Assembly (NCBI GenBank): GCA_002300355.1
Contig: NSGV01000004.1
Coordinates: 1 to 64,000 of the forward strand
Direction: 5' to 3'
From: Streptomyces sp. TLI_235
GTDB lineage: Bacteria > Actinomycetota > Actinomycetes > Streptomycetales > Streptomycetaceae
DNA: 64,000 nt
Shown here: piece after piece, positions 50,901 through 59,786 of the stretch
Numbering within the stretch: the stretch's first letter is position 1
How the letters are laid out: the number at the start of each line of letters is the position of its first letter
Translations under genes and position numbers: made by a program
The notes under the pieces: generated by a model
Databases searched by the model: none
What the model saw: only the letters and a program-made list of their open reading frames with translations
What the model was told of the DNA's origin: nothing

Positions 50901-50941
50901 CATCCTTGGCCCGGAGCCGCGAAGCGGCGGGGTTCGCTGCG
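50901..50941 (+). repeat. Left-end repeat shared with the first IS605-type element
   Basis: Second copy of the 41-base sequence at 8981-9021, one base different. Confidence 0.8.
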
Positions 50942-50983
50942 TTGTCAGTGCCCTGCCCTATGTTGATCACAGCAGCCGAAAGG

Positions 50984-52313
50984 GTGCCCCTATGGTTTTC
51001 GTCAAGCAGCAGTGGCGGCTGGGGGTTCGTAGAAGGTGCCGTCCCCGAGCATCGCGAAGAGCACGTCGATGCGTCGTCTGGCGAGGCAGACGAGGGCGGC
51101 GACGTGGTGTTTGCCCTGTCGTCGCTTCTTGTCGTAGTAGGTGCGCGACTCGGGTTGGGAGAGCGATGCGAACGCGGCCAGGTAGAAGGCCCGTTTGAGC
51201 TGTTTGTTGCCGCGGCGTGAGGGATGTTCCCCGCGTATGGAGGAGCCGGAACTCCTGGTCACTGGTGCGAGGCCGGCGTAGGCGGCCAGGTGGCCGGCGG
51301 TGGGGAAGCTGCTGGCATCGCCGACATCGATGAGGATGCGGGCTCCGGTCCTGACCCCGATACCAGGCAGGGAGGTCAGGACCTGGGAAAGAGGGTGGGC
51401 CTCCAGCAGTTCCTCGATGCGGGCGGCGAGGACCTTGCGCTGGTCGAGTACGGTGCCGAGCGAGGCGGCGAGGCTGGGGACGATCAGCGAGGGGCGGCGT
51501 CGGTGCCGGGCACGACGACGCTCTGCTCGTCGAGGGCGTCGAAGATCTCCTCGACCAGGCGCTCGGCCAGCCGCGGAGCCTTGGGCCGCAGCATGGTCAC
51601 CAGCCGGCGCCGGCCGGCTTTCCTCAACTGGCTTGGTGAGCCGTGACGTTCAAGCAGGCCGAGGACAGCAGGGTGGTCGAGCCTGGGGCCGAGGACCCGC
51701 TCCAGTGAGGGGTGGATCTGGGTGAGCAGTCCGCGCAGGCGGTTCTTGATCCTTGTGGATTCGGTGGCCAGGTCGTCGTCGAAGCCGACGATCATCTCCA
51801 GCTCGGCGACGGTCTCGTCGGACGGCGTGAGGTTGCGCAGGGTGTGCGGCATCGTGCGCGCGGCGTCCGCGATGACCGCCGCGTCCCGGGCGTCGGTCTT
51901 CGCCTCGCCCGGGTAGAGGTCGGCGATCCGCCGCATCGTCAGACCCGGCAGGTAGGCGACTCGGCAGCCCGTGTCACGGGCCACCGCTAGCGGCAGGGCA
52001 CCGATGGAGGCAGGCTGGTCGACCACCACGAGCACGGTGCCGTGCTTGGCCTGCAGCTTGCTGAACACCTCGCGCAACTTCGGCTCGGTGTTGGGCAGCC
52101 GCTTGTCGAAGACCCGTTTGCCGGCCGGGGTCACGGCAGTGGCGTGGTGCTCGCCCTTGCCAACGTCCAGGCCCAGGTAGGCGCCGATGTCACCCGTGTC
52201 GATCACGTGCCTTCTCCACAGCGGTCGTGCTTTCCCGGCCTCACCTGCGGCATCAGCGTGCCGGCATCCACGTTACGGAGAGCCTGCCTCACCCAGCAGC
52301 GGGATCGGCGCTC
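50984..52313 (-). mobile_element. IS110-family element
   Basis: About 1330 bases. The 9-base GTGCCCCTA occurs at 50984-50992 and again at 52314-52322, flanking the transposase gene with only about 10 bases on its 3' side and about 110 on its 5' side. These probably represent core/flank sequence at the two ends. Exact ends are uncertain by the repeat length. Bridge RNA would be expected in the 5' non-coding part (52207-52313), but I could not fold one. Confidence 0.65.
51002..52206 (-). pseudogene. IS110-family DEDD transposase, one frameshift
   Basis: About 400 residues if repaired. N-terminal DEDD RuvC-like domain: GAYLGLDVGKGEHHA, VVVDQPASIGALPL and EAKTDARDAAVIADAAR. After the break near 51491 (TDAAP, then SLIVPSLAASLG one base out) the C-terminal Transposase_20 domain follows: LPGIGVRTGARI, SFPTAGHLAAYAGLAPV, and the catalytic serine region SSGSSIRGEHPSRRGNKQLK. 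GTG 52206. Confidence 0.85.
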
Positions 52314-52460
52314 GTGCCCCTAATCAGCGGTCTGCCGATGCCTCCGGTGCCCGGTGACATCACCCCTTTCGATCATGATCGACTGGGGCGGCAAGTCATG
52401 CCGGGCCCGGAGGCCGGGAGCCCCGTTGCGGGGCCACGAAGAAGGTAACGGGTGGGCCGG

Positions 52461-53716
52461 ATGATCCGTGCGTACAAGTTCCTCATCAGGCCCACCGTGG
52501 GTCAGCGGCAGGCGCTCACCGAGATGCTGCACGATCACTGCTCGCTGTACAACGGGGCGTTGCAGGAACGGCGTGACGCCTACCGGCACGTCTCCAGGAC
52601 GACGATCCGCTACGGCGACCAGTCCGCGCAGCTCAAGGAGATCCGAGCCTTCGACCCGGAGCGGCAAGGGCGCTGGTCGTTCTCCTCCCAGCAGGCCACG
52701 CTGCGCCGTCTGGACAAGGCGTTCGCGGCGTTCTTCCGGCGCGTGAAGGCCGGTGAGGAGCCCGGCTACCCGCGCTTTCGGGGCGTCAACCGGTTCGACA
52801 CGGTCGACTTCCCCAAGGACGGCGACGGCTGCCGGTGGGACTCCACCCCGCACGATCCGGTGACCCGGGTCCGCTTCCAGGGGTCGGGCACGTGACGGTC
52901 AACCGGCACCGGCCGGTGGTCGGCAAGGTCAAGACCGTGTCCGTCAAGCGCGAGGGCAAGCGCTGGTATGTGGTCCTGACCGCCGAGCAGGCCGTCCCCG
53001 GGCCGATGCCCGCGACGGGTTCCGTGACCGGCATCGACATGGGCATAGCCAACTTCCTCGCCGACTCCCACGGCGGGTTCGTTCCCAGCCCGTGCCACGG
53101 CCGGCAGGCCGCTGCAGAACTCCAAGCCGTCCAGCAGGCCCTCGCCCGCTGCAAGCCGCGCACCAACCGCCGCCGCAAGGCCGTGCAAAAGGTCGCAGGT
53201 CTGCACCGCAAGGTCCGCCGTCGGCGTCTGGACCACGCACACAAGACCGCCCTCGATCCGGTCCGCGCACACGATTTCATCGCGCACGAGGACCTCAAGA
53301 TCCGTAACATCGTCAAGGCCCCCGCGCCGAAGCCCGACCCCGATCGGTCGGGCAGCTTCCTGCCCAACGGGTCGGCGGCCAAGGCCGGACTCAACCGCTC
53401 GATCGCCGATGCCGGATGGGGGGTGTTCCTGGCGATCCTGCACGCCAAGGCTGAGAGCGCCGGACGGGAAGTGATCGCCGTGGACCCCCACAACACCTCC
53501 CGGACGTGCCCCAACTGCGGGCACGTCGCGGCGGAGAACCGGCCCACCCGGGAGAAGTTCAATTGCGGCCACACCGCGCACGCCGACACGGTGGGAGCCG
53601 TCAACGTTCTACGGGCCGGGCTGGTCCGTGCAACGCCCGGAAGGGCTAGCGAGCAGCCCCCGGCTTCAGCCGGGGAGGAGTCAGTACGCCCAGCATGGGC
53701 AGCAGCTAAAGGGTGA
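52461..53716 (+). pseudogene. IS605-family TnpB, frameshifted, with altered zinc ribbon
   Basis: N-terminal OrfB part (MIRAYKFLIRPTVGQRQALT, KEIRAFDPERQGRWSFSSQQ) breaks near 52880 (RVRFQG, then VGHVTVNRHRPVVG one base out). The RuvC residues remain: Asp in GIDMGIANF and Glu in IAHEDLKI. The zinc ribbon reads CPNCG...FNCGHTAHAD, missing about three residues and one Cys relative to the usual C-x-x-CGH. The last dozen residues and the stop are encoded inside the group II intron. Confidence 0.85.
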
Positions 53717-55613
53717 AAGTCCCGAAGAGGAGAGGTGAGACTAACTCGATAGCCAAAGGCAAGGGCGTCTCCGCGAGGTGGGGTCCGAAGGAAGCCGGAG
53801 GCAAAACCGGGCACTGAGGAACACGAACCGTATTAGGCGGGGCGGACTGGGTAAGTCGGCTGACTACGACGAAGCCCGCTCTCACCAAGAAAGCCGCAAC
53901 GTAGATACGGCAGGGGTCCGGGGAAAGTTGCTGTTCTTATCTGGGGAGGTCTGTCCGGGTGTCGCCTGTAACCGTGTGCCGGCGGAGATCGCGACGGTCG
54001 AGGGGAGGAATTCCCTCGGCCTGCCGGGCAGAAGTCAGCAGAGGTCGTAGTACCGAGATGGGTAGGCAGTAGGCCGACAAGGGCTCGGGAAGGACCGAAC
54101 GTTTAGTGGATTTGGGGGAAGATGTCTGCTCGACCGGAGCACGGTGACCGCTGGAAGCCTGCCTCGGCAGACCCGCAGGGACAGGCGCCGGTGCATACGG
54201 TCGCCACCTCGGCGGGGCGTAGTGACCTGGCGGCGCACCATCCGACCGACAATCACTGCGAGCCGGATCTCTGGGGTGCGATCTTCGCCAAAGAGAACCT
54301 GCTGGCGGCGCTCAGGCGCGTGGAGGGTAACCGGGGAGCTCCCGGTGTGGACGGGCTTTCCACGGAGGAGTTGAGGCCGTGGATTGCCCAGAACTGGCCC
54401 AGGGTCTGGGCTGCCCTCGATGCGGAGAATTACAGGCCTGCTCCCGCCCGTCGGGTGACCATCCCTAAGCCGAACGGCGGGGAGCGGATGCTTGGAATTC
54501 CCACGGTGCTGGATCGGTTGATCCAGCAGGCAATTGCGCAGGTTCTCACCACCGTGTTCGACCCCCATTTCTCTGGGGCGTCATTCGGGTTCCGTCCAGG
54601 GAGGTCGGCGCACCAGGCCGTCAGGGTCGGTCGCCGAGCCGTGCAGGACGGAAACCGCTGGGTGGTGGACCTGGACCTCGACAGGTTCTTCGACCGGGTG
54701 AACCACGATGCGCTCATGGCGCGGGTGGCGAGGGAGGTCAGGGACAAGAAGGTCCTGAAGTTGATTCGCCGGTATCTGGAAGCCGGGGTCATGGACGACG
54801 GCGTCACGGTGGTGACGGAAGAGGGGACGCCTCAGGGCTCCCCGCTGTCCCCGCTGCTATCGAACATCATGCTGGATGACCTGGACCGCGAACTCTTCAA
54901 GCGCGGACACCGGTTCGTGCGGTACGCCGACGATGTGATGATCTTCGTCGGCTCTGAACGAGCGGCCACCCGACTGATGGCTTCAATCACGGCGTTCATC
55001 GAGAAGCGCCTGAAGTTGAAGGTCAACCGGGAGAAGACCAGGGTGTCGCCGGCGTTCAAGGCGACCCTGCTGGGGTTCGGCTACTACCTGTCCAGAGGGG
55101 AGGTGAAGATCCGGGTGGACCGGAAGGCCGTGAAACGGCTGAAGGACACCGTCCGGAAGATCACCTCCCGGACGTGGGGCGTGGCGATGGACCACAGGAT
55201 GGAGAAGCTCAACCGGTTCTCGGCCGGGTGGGTGGCCTACTTCGCTCTCTCCGACTCCCCGAGGGTGTTCGGCGAGATCGACATGTGGGTCCGCCGCAGG
55301 CTAAGGCAGGCTCAGTGGCGGCAATGGAAGACCGCCGCCAACAGGGAGAGGAACCTCCGACGTGCTGGGACCGACGAGAAACTCATTCGGTCCCATGACC
55401 TCGGAGGGACCCGACACTGGAGGACTTCCAAGATCAAGGCCCTGGAAGTCGGTCTGAACAACACCTACTGGCAGTCCCAGGGCTACAGGTCCTTCAAGGA
55501 CTCGTGGGCCCGCCTCAGGACCACCTGAGATCAGCTAGACGAACCGCCGGATGCGAGGCCCGCATGTCCGGTGGTGTGGGGGAGGGCCGGGTGAACCGGC
55601 CCTCCTACCCGAT
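53684..55613 (+). mobile_element. Group IIC intron
   Basis: About 1930 bases. 5' end GTACG followed by CCCAGCATGGGCAGCAGCTA and AAGGGTGAAAGTCCCGAA, matching the class C domain I start. Further class C landmarks: CTGAGGAACACGAAC near 53816, GGGGAGGTCTG near 53942, and AGTCAGCAGAGGTCGTAGTACC near 54032. Domain V is GAACCGCCGGATGCG...CGCATGTCCGGTGGTGTG (near 55540-55577) and domain VI ends CCTCCTACCCGAT, with the bulged A in CTAC. It lies 8 bases after a stem-loop, as class C introns prefer. Confidence 0.9.
54122..55528 (+). CDS. ltrA: Group II intron reverse transcriptase/maturase
   Basis: 468 residues in domain IV of the intron. Reverse transcriptase blocks: KPNGGERMLGIPTVLDRLIQ, FGFRPGRSAHQAV, DLDRFFDRVNHD, GTPQGSPLSPLLSNIMLDDL and the catalytic YADD near 268 (FVRYADDVMIFV). 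The maturase X domain follows (LNRFSAGWVAYFALSD, KALEVGLNNTYW). No HNH endonuclease domain, as expected for class C. The frame is intact, so the intron may be active. ATG 54122 near GGGGGAAG. Confidence 0.95.
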   Translation: MSARPEHGDRWKPASADPQGQAPVHTVATSAGRSDLAAHHPTDNHCEPDLWGAIFAKENLLAALRRVEGNRGAPGVDGLSTEELRPWIAQNWPRVWAALDAENYRPAPARRVTIPKPNGGERMLGIPTVLDRLIQQAIAQVLTTVFDPHFSGASFGFRPGRSAHQAVRVGRRAVQDGNRWVVDLDLDRFFDRVNHDALMARVAREVRDKKVLKLIRRYLEAGVMDDGVTVVTEEGTPQGSPLSPLLSNIMLDDLDRELFKRGHRFVRYADDVMIFVGSERAATRLMASITAFIEKRLKLKVNREKTRVSPAFKATLLGFGYYLSRGEVKIRVDRKAVKRLKDTVRKITSRTWGVAMDHRMEKLNRFSAGWVAYFALSDSPRVFGEIDMWVRRRLRQAQWRQWKTAANRERNLRRAGTDEKLIRSHDLGGTRHWRTSKIKALEVGLNNTYWQSQGYRSFKDSWARLRTT

Positions 55614-55614
55614 C

Positions 55615-56170
55615 GGAGATGGTGGAGACGCCGCCGTCGGCATCGACCAGCAGTTCGTCCGCGCCGAGGCGGTAGCGGCCGGTGCGCGGGCCGGGGACGA
55701 GCAGGGCGGGCTGAGGTAGGTCCAGTCGACGGTGGAGTCGGCGCGGCAGAGGGCGAGTTGCTCGTTGCAGGCGAGGGCGACGGGGCGCCAGTCGGCCGGG
55801 AACTGCGGGTCGTCGAGGACGGTACGGCCGCTGCCGTCGGGCAGCAGCAGTTCGGCGGCGCCGCCGACCAGCAGCAGTCGGACGCCGGTGCGGGCGAGCC
55901 CGGCGAGCAGGGCGGCGGTGGTGACGGCATGGTCGGACTCCCGGCCGGGTGCGGGGCGGGTGGCACCGATCAGGACGTCCTGGCCGGTGCTCAACTCGGC
56001 GACGGTGTCGGCGTCGCGGGCGTCGCCGAGCCGCGGCAGGGCACCGGCCGGCAGGGCGGCCAGGCTCTCGGGCGCCGGACGACGGCCGTGACCTGGTGGC
56101 CGCGGTCGAGGGCCTCGGCGACGATGCGGCGGCCGGTGGCTCCGGCGGCTCCGAGGACGGTGATGCGCAT
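55615..56170 (-). pseudogene. NmrA-like NAD(P)-binding protein, N-terminal piece, frame-broken
   Basis: Starts MRITVLGAAGATGRRIVAEA, the dinucleotide-binding GxxGxxG. A missing base near 56078 shifts to SLAALPAGALPRLGD, TGQDVLIGATRPAPGRESD, LLLVGGAAELLLPDGSG and VDWTYLSPP, and a second near 55715 shifts to LLVPGPRTGRYRLGADELLV. It ends at the insertion, with the tail at 50775-50855. Related proteins reduce or sense NAD(P)H and flavins. Confidence 0.8.
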
Positions 56171-57115
56171 GGCGGGTTGCTCCCGGGAGTCAGTCGACGG
56201 ACGGGCGGACGAGGGGCGTTCCGCGCCCCGGGGCGCGGGAGCGGCCGGTGCGGAGGCGGGCCGCCGGCCGGTCTGGGCGAGCACGACCGAGCCGATCGCG
56301 AGTGCCGCGCCCAGTAGTTGGAGCACGGTGAGGCGCTGGCCGAGCACCAGCCAGCCGAGCGCGGTCGCGACGAGCGGGCTGAGCAGGCCGAGGAAGGTGA
56401 CGTGGGTGGGGGAGAGCGCACGGATGCCGCGGAACCAGAGTGCGTAGGCGACGGCGGCGCCGATGATCCCGAGGTAGGCGTACCCGGCGAGGTTCCGTGC
56501 GGTGAGGTCGGCGGGCGGCGGGCCCTCGACGAGCAGCGAGACGGGGAGGAGCAGCAGTCCGCCGGCGACCAGCTGCCAGCCGGTGACGGCGAGCAGCCCG
56601 GCGGGTGGGGCCCACCGCTTGCTGAGCACCACGCCGGTGGCCATGACGGCGGCGCCGCCCAGGGCGGCGGCGATGCCGACGGCGTCCGGCCGGGCCTCGG
56701 CGCGCAGCACCATGAGGGTGACGCCGGCGATGCCGCCGAAGGCGGCGACCACCGCCCGGGCGGTGAGCCGTTCACCCAGCAGGAGGGCGGAGAGCCCCAG
56801 CACCAGCAGCGGCTGCACCGAGCCGACGGTGGCGGCGAGTCCGCCGGGCAGCCGGTAGGCGGCGACGAACAGCAGGGCGAGGAAGACGCCGATGTTGAGC
56901 GCGCCGAGCACCAGCGAGCGCCACCACCAACTGCCGCTCGGCAGGCGGCGGGTGAGCAGCACCAGCAGGAGGCCGGCGGGCAGTGCGCGGAGCATGGCGG
57001 CGGTGAGCGGCCGGCCGGGCGGTAGCAGTTCGGTGGTCACGAGGTAGGTGGAGCCCCAGACGGCCGGGGCGAACGCGGTCAGCACGAGGACGGCGATGCG
57101 TCGGTTCCTTAGCAC
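56171..57115 (-). CDS. EamA family (DMT) exporter
   Basis: About 290 residues of ten-helix drug/metabolite transporter: two EamA repeats, VLVLTAFAPAVWGSTYLVTT...GLSALLLGERLTARAVVAA and VLSKRWAPPAGLLAVTGW...LSPLVATALGWLVLGQRL. GTG 57115 is 6 bases after TACATT, so likely leaderless. There is no stop before the NmrA-like ATG: the frame runs on through a Pro/Ala/Ser-rich stretch into MRITVLG. This is either a lost stop or a fusion. It faces a MarR gene across a paired operator. Confidence 0.82.
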
Positions 57116-57141
57116 TAAGACAATGTATCTCAGCGCTAAGG
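57107..57141. promoter_or_regulatory. MarR-type operator between EamA and MarR genes
   Basis: CCTTAGCACTAAGA (57107-57120) and TCTCAGCGCTAAGG (57128-57141) are inverted at 12 of 14 positions over a 7-base spacer that contains the EamA -10 (TACATT, minus strand). Confidence 0.7.
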
Positions 57142-57160
57142 GATTCGCTAGGCTGTCCCC

Positions 57161-57657
57161 ATGGCAGACCACGTCGACACCGTCCTCGCCCAGTGGGCCC
57201 GGCAGCGCCCCGATCTGGACGTCTCACCGATGGCCGTGATCGGGCGGCTCAAGCGCGTCGCCCTGCTCCTCGAACCCGAGATGCGGCGCACCTTCGCCGC
57301 CCACGGGCTCGACGCGGCCTCGTTCGACGTCCTCGCCACCCTGCGGCGCAACGGCCCGGACAACCCGCTGACCCCGCCCAGCTCATGCGCTCCGCCATGG
57401 TCACCTCCGGCGCCATCACCCAGCGCCTCGACCGCCTGCAGGCCAACGGCCTGGTCACCCGGAGCCCCAGCCCCACCGACGGCCGGGTCGTCCTGGTCGC
57501 CCTCACCGAGGAGGGCCTCGCCCTCGTCGAACGCGCCCTGCCCGACCACCTCGCCACCGAGGAGCGCCTGCTCGGCGGCCTCTCCGCGGCCGAACGGGAC
57601 GGCCTCGCCACCGTGCTGCGCACGCTGCTGGAGACCTTGGAGGAGCCCGACCGCTGA
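57161..57657 (+). pseudogene. MarR family regulator, one frameshift
   Basis: About 164 residues if repaired. GRLKRVALLLEPEMRRTFAA and LDAASFDVLATLRRNGPDNP in the first frame. After a missing base near 57377 it continues QLMRSAMVTSGAITQRLDRL, SPSPTDGRVVLVALTEEG. The break falls before the recognition helix. ATG 57161 is 6 bases after TAGGCT, so likely leaderless. Probably represses the divergent EamA gene and itself. Confidence 0.82.
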
Positions 57658-57687
57658 CGGGCGGACAGGGTCCGTACAGTGGCCGCC

Positions 57688-58896
57688 ATGCAGAGCACCC
57701 CCGTCCTCGTGGACGCCACCGCGGCCGCGTCGGTCGCGGCCGCGCTGTGGCAGGCACCGCGGGTCCTGCGCCGACCCGCCGCCGCGCCGCCCGCGGGCGG
57801 CCGACGGGGCACGCACCCGGAGGCGGCGCTGGCCGCCGTCACCGCGCTGGTCTACCTCAACCAGCTGCTGTTCACCGTCTACATCCTGCGGGTGCACGGC
57901 GGTGACACCTCGTTCGTCGCCCGCCTGCTGCCGCCCGGCTGGTTCGACCTCGCGGACGGGCCGCTCGTACGGGCCCTCGCCGCGCACGTGCCCGCGCCGG
58001 AACTCCTCGCACCGAGCCTGCTCCGCGTCCAGGCCTTCCTCGAACTGCCCTTCGTGCTGCTGGTGTTCCTCGCCGTCCTGCGCCGGATCGACCCGGCCGT
58101 GTACCGGCGGGTCGCACTCTCGCCGCTGCCCTGGCTCGCCGCCGCCTCGTACACCGCCGTCTTCTGCACCGTCGAGTGGGAGCTGCGCAACCCGTGGACG
58201 GTGCAGGACATCGCGCTCCGCCTGCTCTCCGCCGCGGTCACCCCGTTCGCCCTCGCCGCGCTCGCCCGGCGGGAGAGGCCGGCCGACCACGCTCCGGCCG
58301 GGCCGCCCGGGGCCGTCCGGCTGCTGCTCGTCGCCGTCGACCTCGGGGCGATCGGCCACCTCGTGCTCACCGTGTACGACACGGCCCTGCTCTACAACCT
58401 CGGCCATCTGCCGGCCCGGCTGCCCGCAGCGGTGCTCGCACTGGCGCTGCTCGCCACCACCGCGCGGCTGCGCCGCCGCCCCGTCTTCGGCCCGTCCGCG
58501 CCCGGGCCCGCCACCGCCGTGCTCGCCGAGGGACTGCGCCGCGCCCTGGTGCTGTTCTTCGTCCCGGCACTGGCGGTCCGCTACGCCGTCACCTTCGGCA
58601 CCCCGGCGGTGGCCGCCGCGGCCGGCGCGCTGACCCTGCTCGCCGCCGCCCCGGCCGCCCCGGCCGCCCACCCCGACGGCCGCCGCCCGCGCACCCTGGC
58701 CGCCCTCGGACTCGCCGCGGCGGCCGCGGTGCTCACCGCCGCCGCCGCGGCACGGCTGATCACCGGTACGTACTACGAGGCGGCGCTGCTCGGCGCGATC
58801 GTCGCCGCCGTGGCCGCGGCCGTGCTGGGCTGCGCGCTCGCCGACCGACTCGCCGTCCGGCGCACGGCGCCGGTGCCGCCCGGCCCCGGCGGCTGA
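57688..58896 (+). CDS. Polytopic membrane protein of unknown function
   Basis: 402 residues with about ten hydrophobic segments. Notable conserved-looking stretches: ALVYLNQLLFTVYILRVHGG, TAVFCTVEWELRNPWTVQD and HLVLTVYDTALLYNLGHLP. No named family recalled. ATG 57688 lies 7 bases after TACAGT, suggesting a leaderless transcript. Confidence 0.75.
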   Translation: MQSTPVLVDATAAASVAAALWQAPRVLRRPAAAPPAGGRRGTHPEAALAAVTALVYLNQLLFTVYILRVHGGDTSFVARLLPPGWFDLADGPLVRALAAHVPAPELLAPSLLRVQAFLELPFVLLVFLAVLRRIDPAVYRRVALSPLPWLAAASYTAVFCTVEWELRNPWTVQDIALRLLSAAVTPFALAALARRERPADHAPAGPPGAVRLLLVAVDLGAIGHLVLTVYDTALLYNLGHLPARLPAAVLALALLATTARLRRRPVFGPSAPGPATAVLAEGLRRALVLFFVPALAVRYAVTFGTPAVAAAAGALTLLAAAPAAPAAHPDGRRPRTLAALGLAAAAAVLTAAAAARLITGTYYEAALLGAIVAAVAAAVLGCALADRLAVRRTAPVPPGPGG

Positions 58897-58954
58897 GCCG
58901 CTGCTCCGCCCGGGTGTCCCGTGCGGGCTGCGGACGTGCCCGGTGCGCGACCGC

Positions 58955-59677
58955 TCAGCGCAGCGCGCCCGTCTCCGGGTCCCGGGCCGTCAGGCAGTAG
59001 GTGCCGCCCGCCGGGTCGCGCATGACGATCCAGTGGGAGTGCTCGGCGACGAAGGCCGCACCGAGCCGCTCGTGGGCGCGCCGGGTTGCGGCGCGGTCGG
59101 CGCAGGCGAGGTCCAGGTGGGCGCCGGTCGGGCGCGGGGTGTCCAGGCGCTGGAGCAGGATCCGGATCGGCAGCTCCGCGGGTGGCTTGACCACCCGGAA
59201 CTCCGGCCGGGAGCCGGTGAGCACCGGCCAGCCGGTCAGCGCGCCCCAGAACTCCGACTCCGCCGCGAACCCGTCGGCGGCGACGTCCACCGAGACCTGG
59301 TCCAGGCGGGTGCCGTCGACGACCCCCGGGCGCTTGGCCTCACCGTTCCAGGGCACCGCGCAGAACGGCTGCCCGGCCGGCGAGGAGAGCACCACCAGGT
59401 CGCCGTGGTCCGCGACGACGGCCGCACCGAGCCGGACCGCCCGGTCGGCCAGGGCCCGGACGTCCTCGACCGCGAAGTCCAGATGTGCGCCCCCGCCGTC
59501 GGTCACGGCCTGGAGCTTCAGGCAGGCGTCCGCCCCGTCCGCCAGCAGGGTGGCGAACTCGCCCTCCGCGCCCCGCCGGGCGGAGAGCGAGGTCCCGGTG
59601 ACGGCCGTCCAGAACGAGGCCGCCGCCTCGAACCGTTCCCGCGGCCGGTCCACGAACGCGTACACCCAGTGGATCAT
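58955..59677 (-). CDS. Two-domain VOC family protein
   Basis: 240 residues, two tandem glyoxalase-like domains: WVYAFVDRPRERFEAAASFW with DFAVEDVRALADRAV, then VSVDVAADGFAAESEFWGAL with DLACADRAATRRAHERLGA and IVMRDPAGGTYCLT. Typical of actinobacterial proteins annotated as glyoxalase/bleomycin resistance. No clear metal triad. ATG 59677; TTCGA/TCGAA half-sites lie just upstream (59692-59709). Confidence 0.85.
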   Translation of the reverse strand: MIHWVYAFVDRPRERFEAAASFWTAVTGTSLSARRGAEGEFATLLADGADACLKLQAVTDGGGAHLDFAVEDVRALADRAVRLGAAVVADHGDLVVLSSPAGQPFCAVPWNGEAKRPGVVDGTRLDQVSVDVAADGFAAESEFWGALTGWPVLTGSRPEFRVVKPPAELPIRILLQRLDTPRPTGAHLDLACADRAATRRAHERLGAAFVAEHSHWIVMRDPAGGTYCLTARDPETGALR

Positions 59678-59786
59678 CCGTGCTCCCTCGCTTCGATCGA
59701 TCATTCGAACGGTCATGTGGGAGTCATCGTGCGGCCTGCGGGCCGCCGGGCACAAAGAATTTCGCCGCAGGCGCCGCGCACCGGCC

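Larger units (their letters stand above)
50856..55614 (+). mobile_element. Composite insertion: tnpB-only IS605-family element carrying IS110 and a group IIC intron
   Basis: 4759 bases. Boundaries are set by exact rejoining of the NmrA-like gene. Left flank ends CCAC, right end reads TCA-(intron)-C, parallel to CTAC/TCAA of the other element. CCCCGGCTTCAGCCGGGG hairpins lie near both ends (50876-50893 and 53658-53675). Without the intron and IS110 the element is about 1.5 kb, normal for this type. It has no tnpA of its own. Confidence 0.85.

Noticed and set aside
52207..52313. IS110 bridge RNA
   Set aside because: Expected from the family but the space is short and I could not recognise a stem-loop pair with target and donor guides by eye. 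Not listed as a feature.
53820..54120. Open frames in the intron before the reverse transcriptase
   Set aside because: This stretch matches ribozyme domains I-III of a class C intron and is not expected to code.
59680..59720. TTCGATCGATCATTCGAA region as a regulator site
   Set aside because: 5-base half-sites only, and there is no nearby regulator gene. It is mentioned in the VOC entry but not called.
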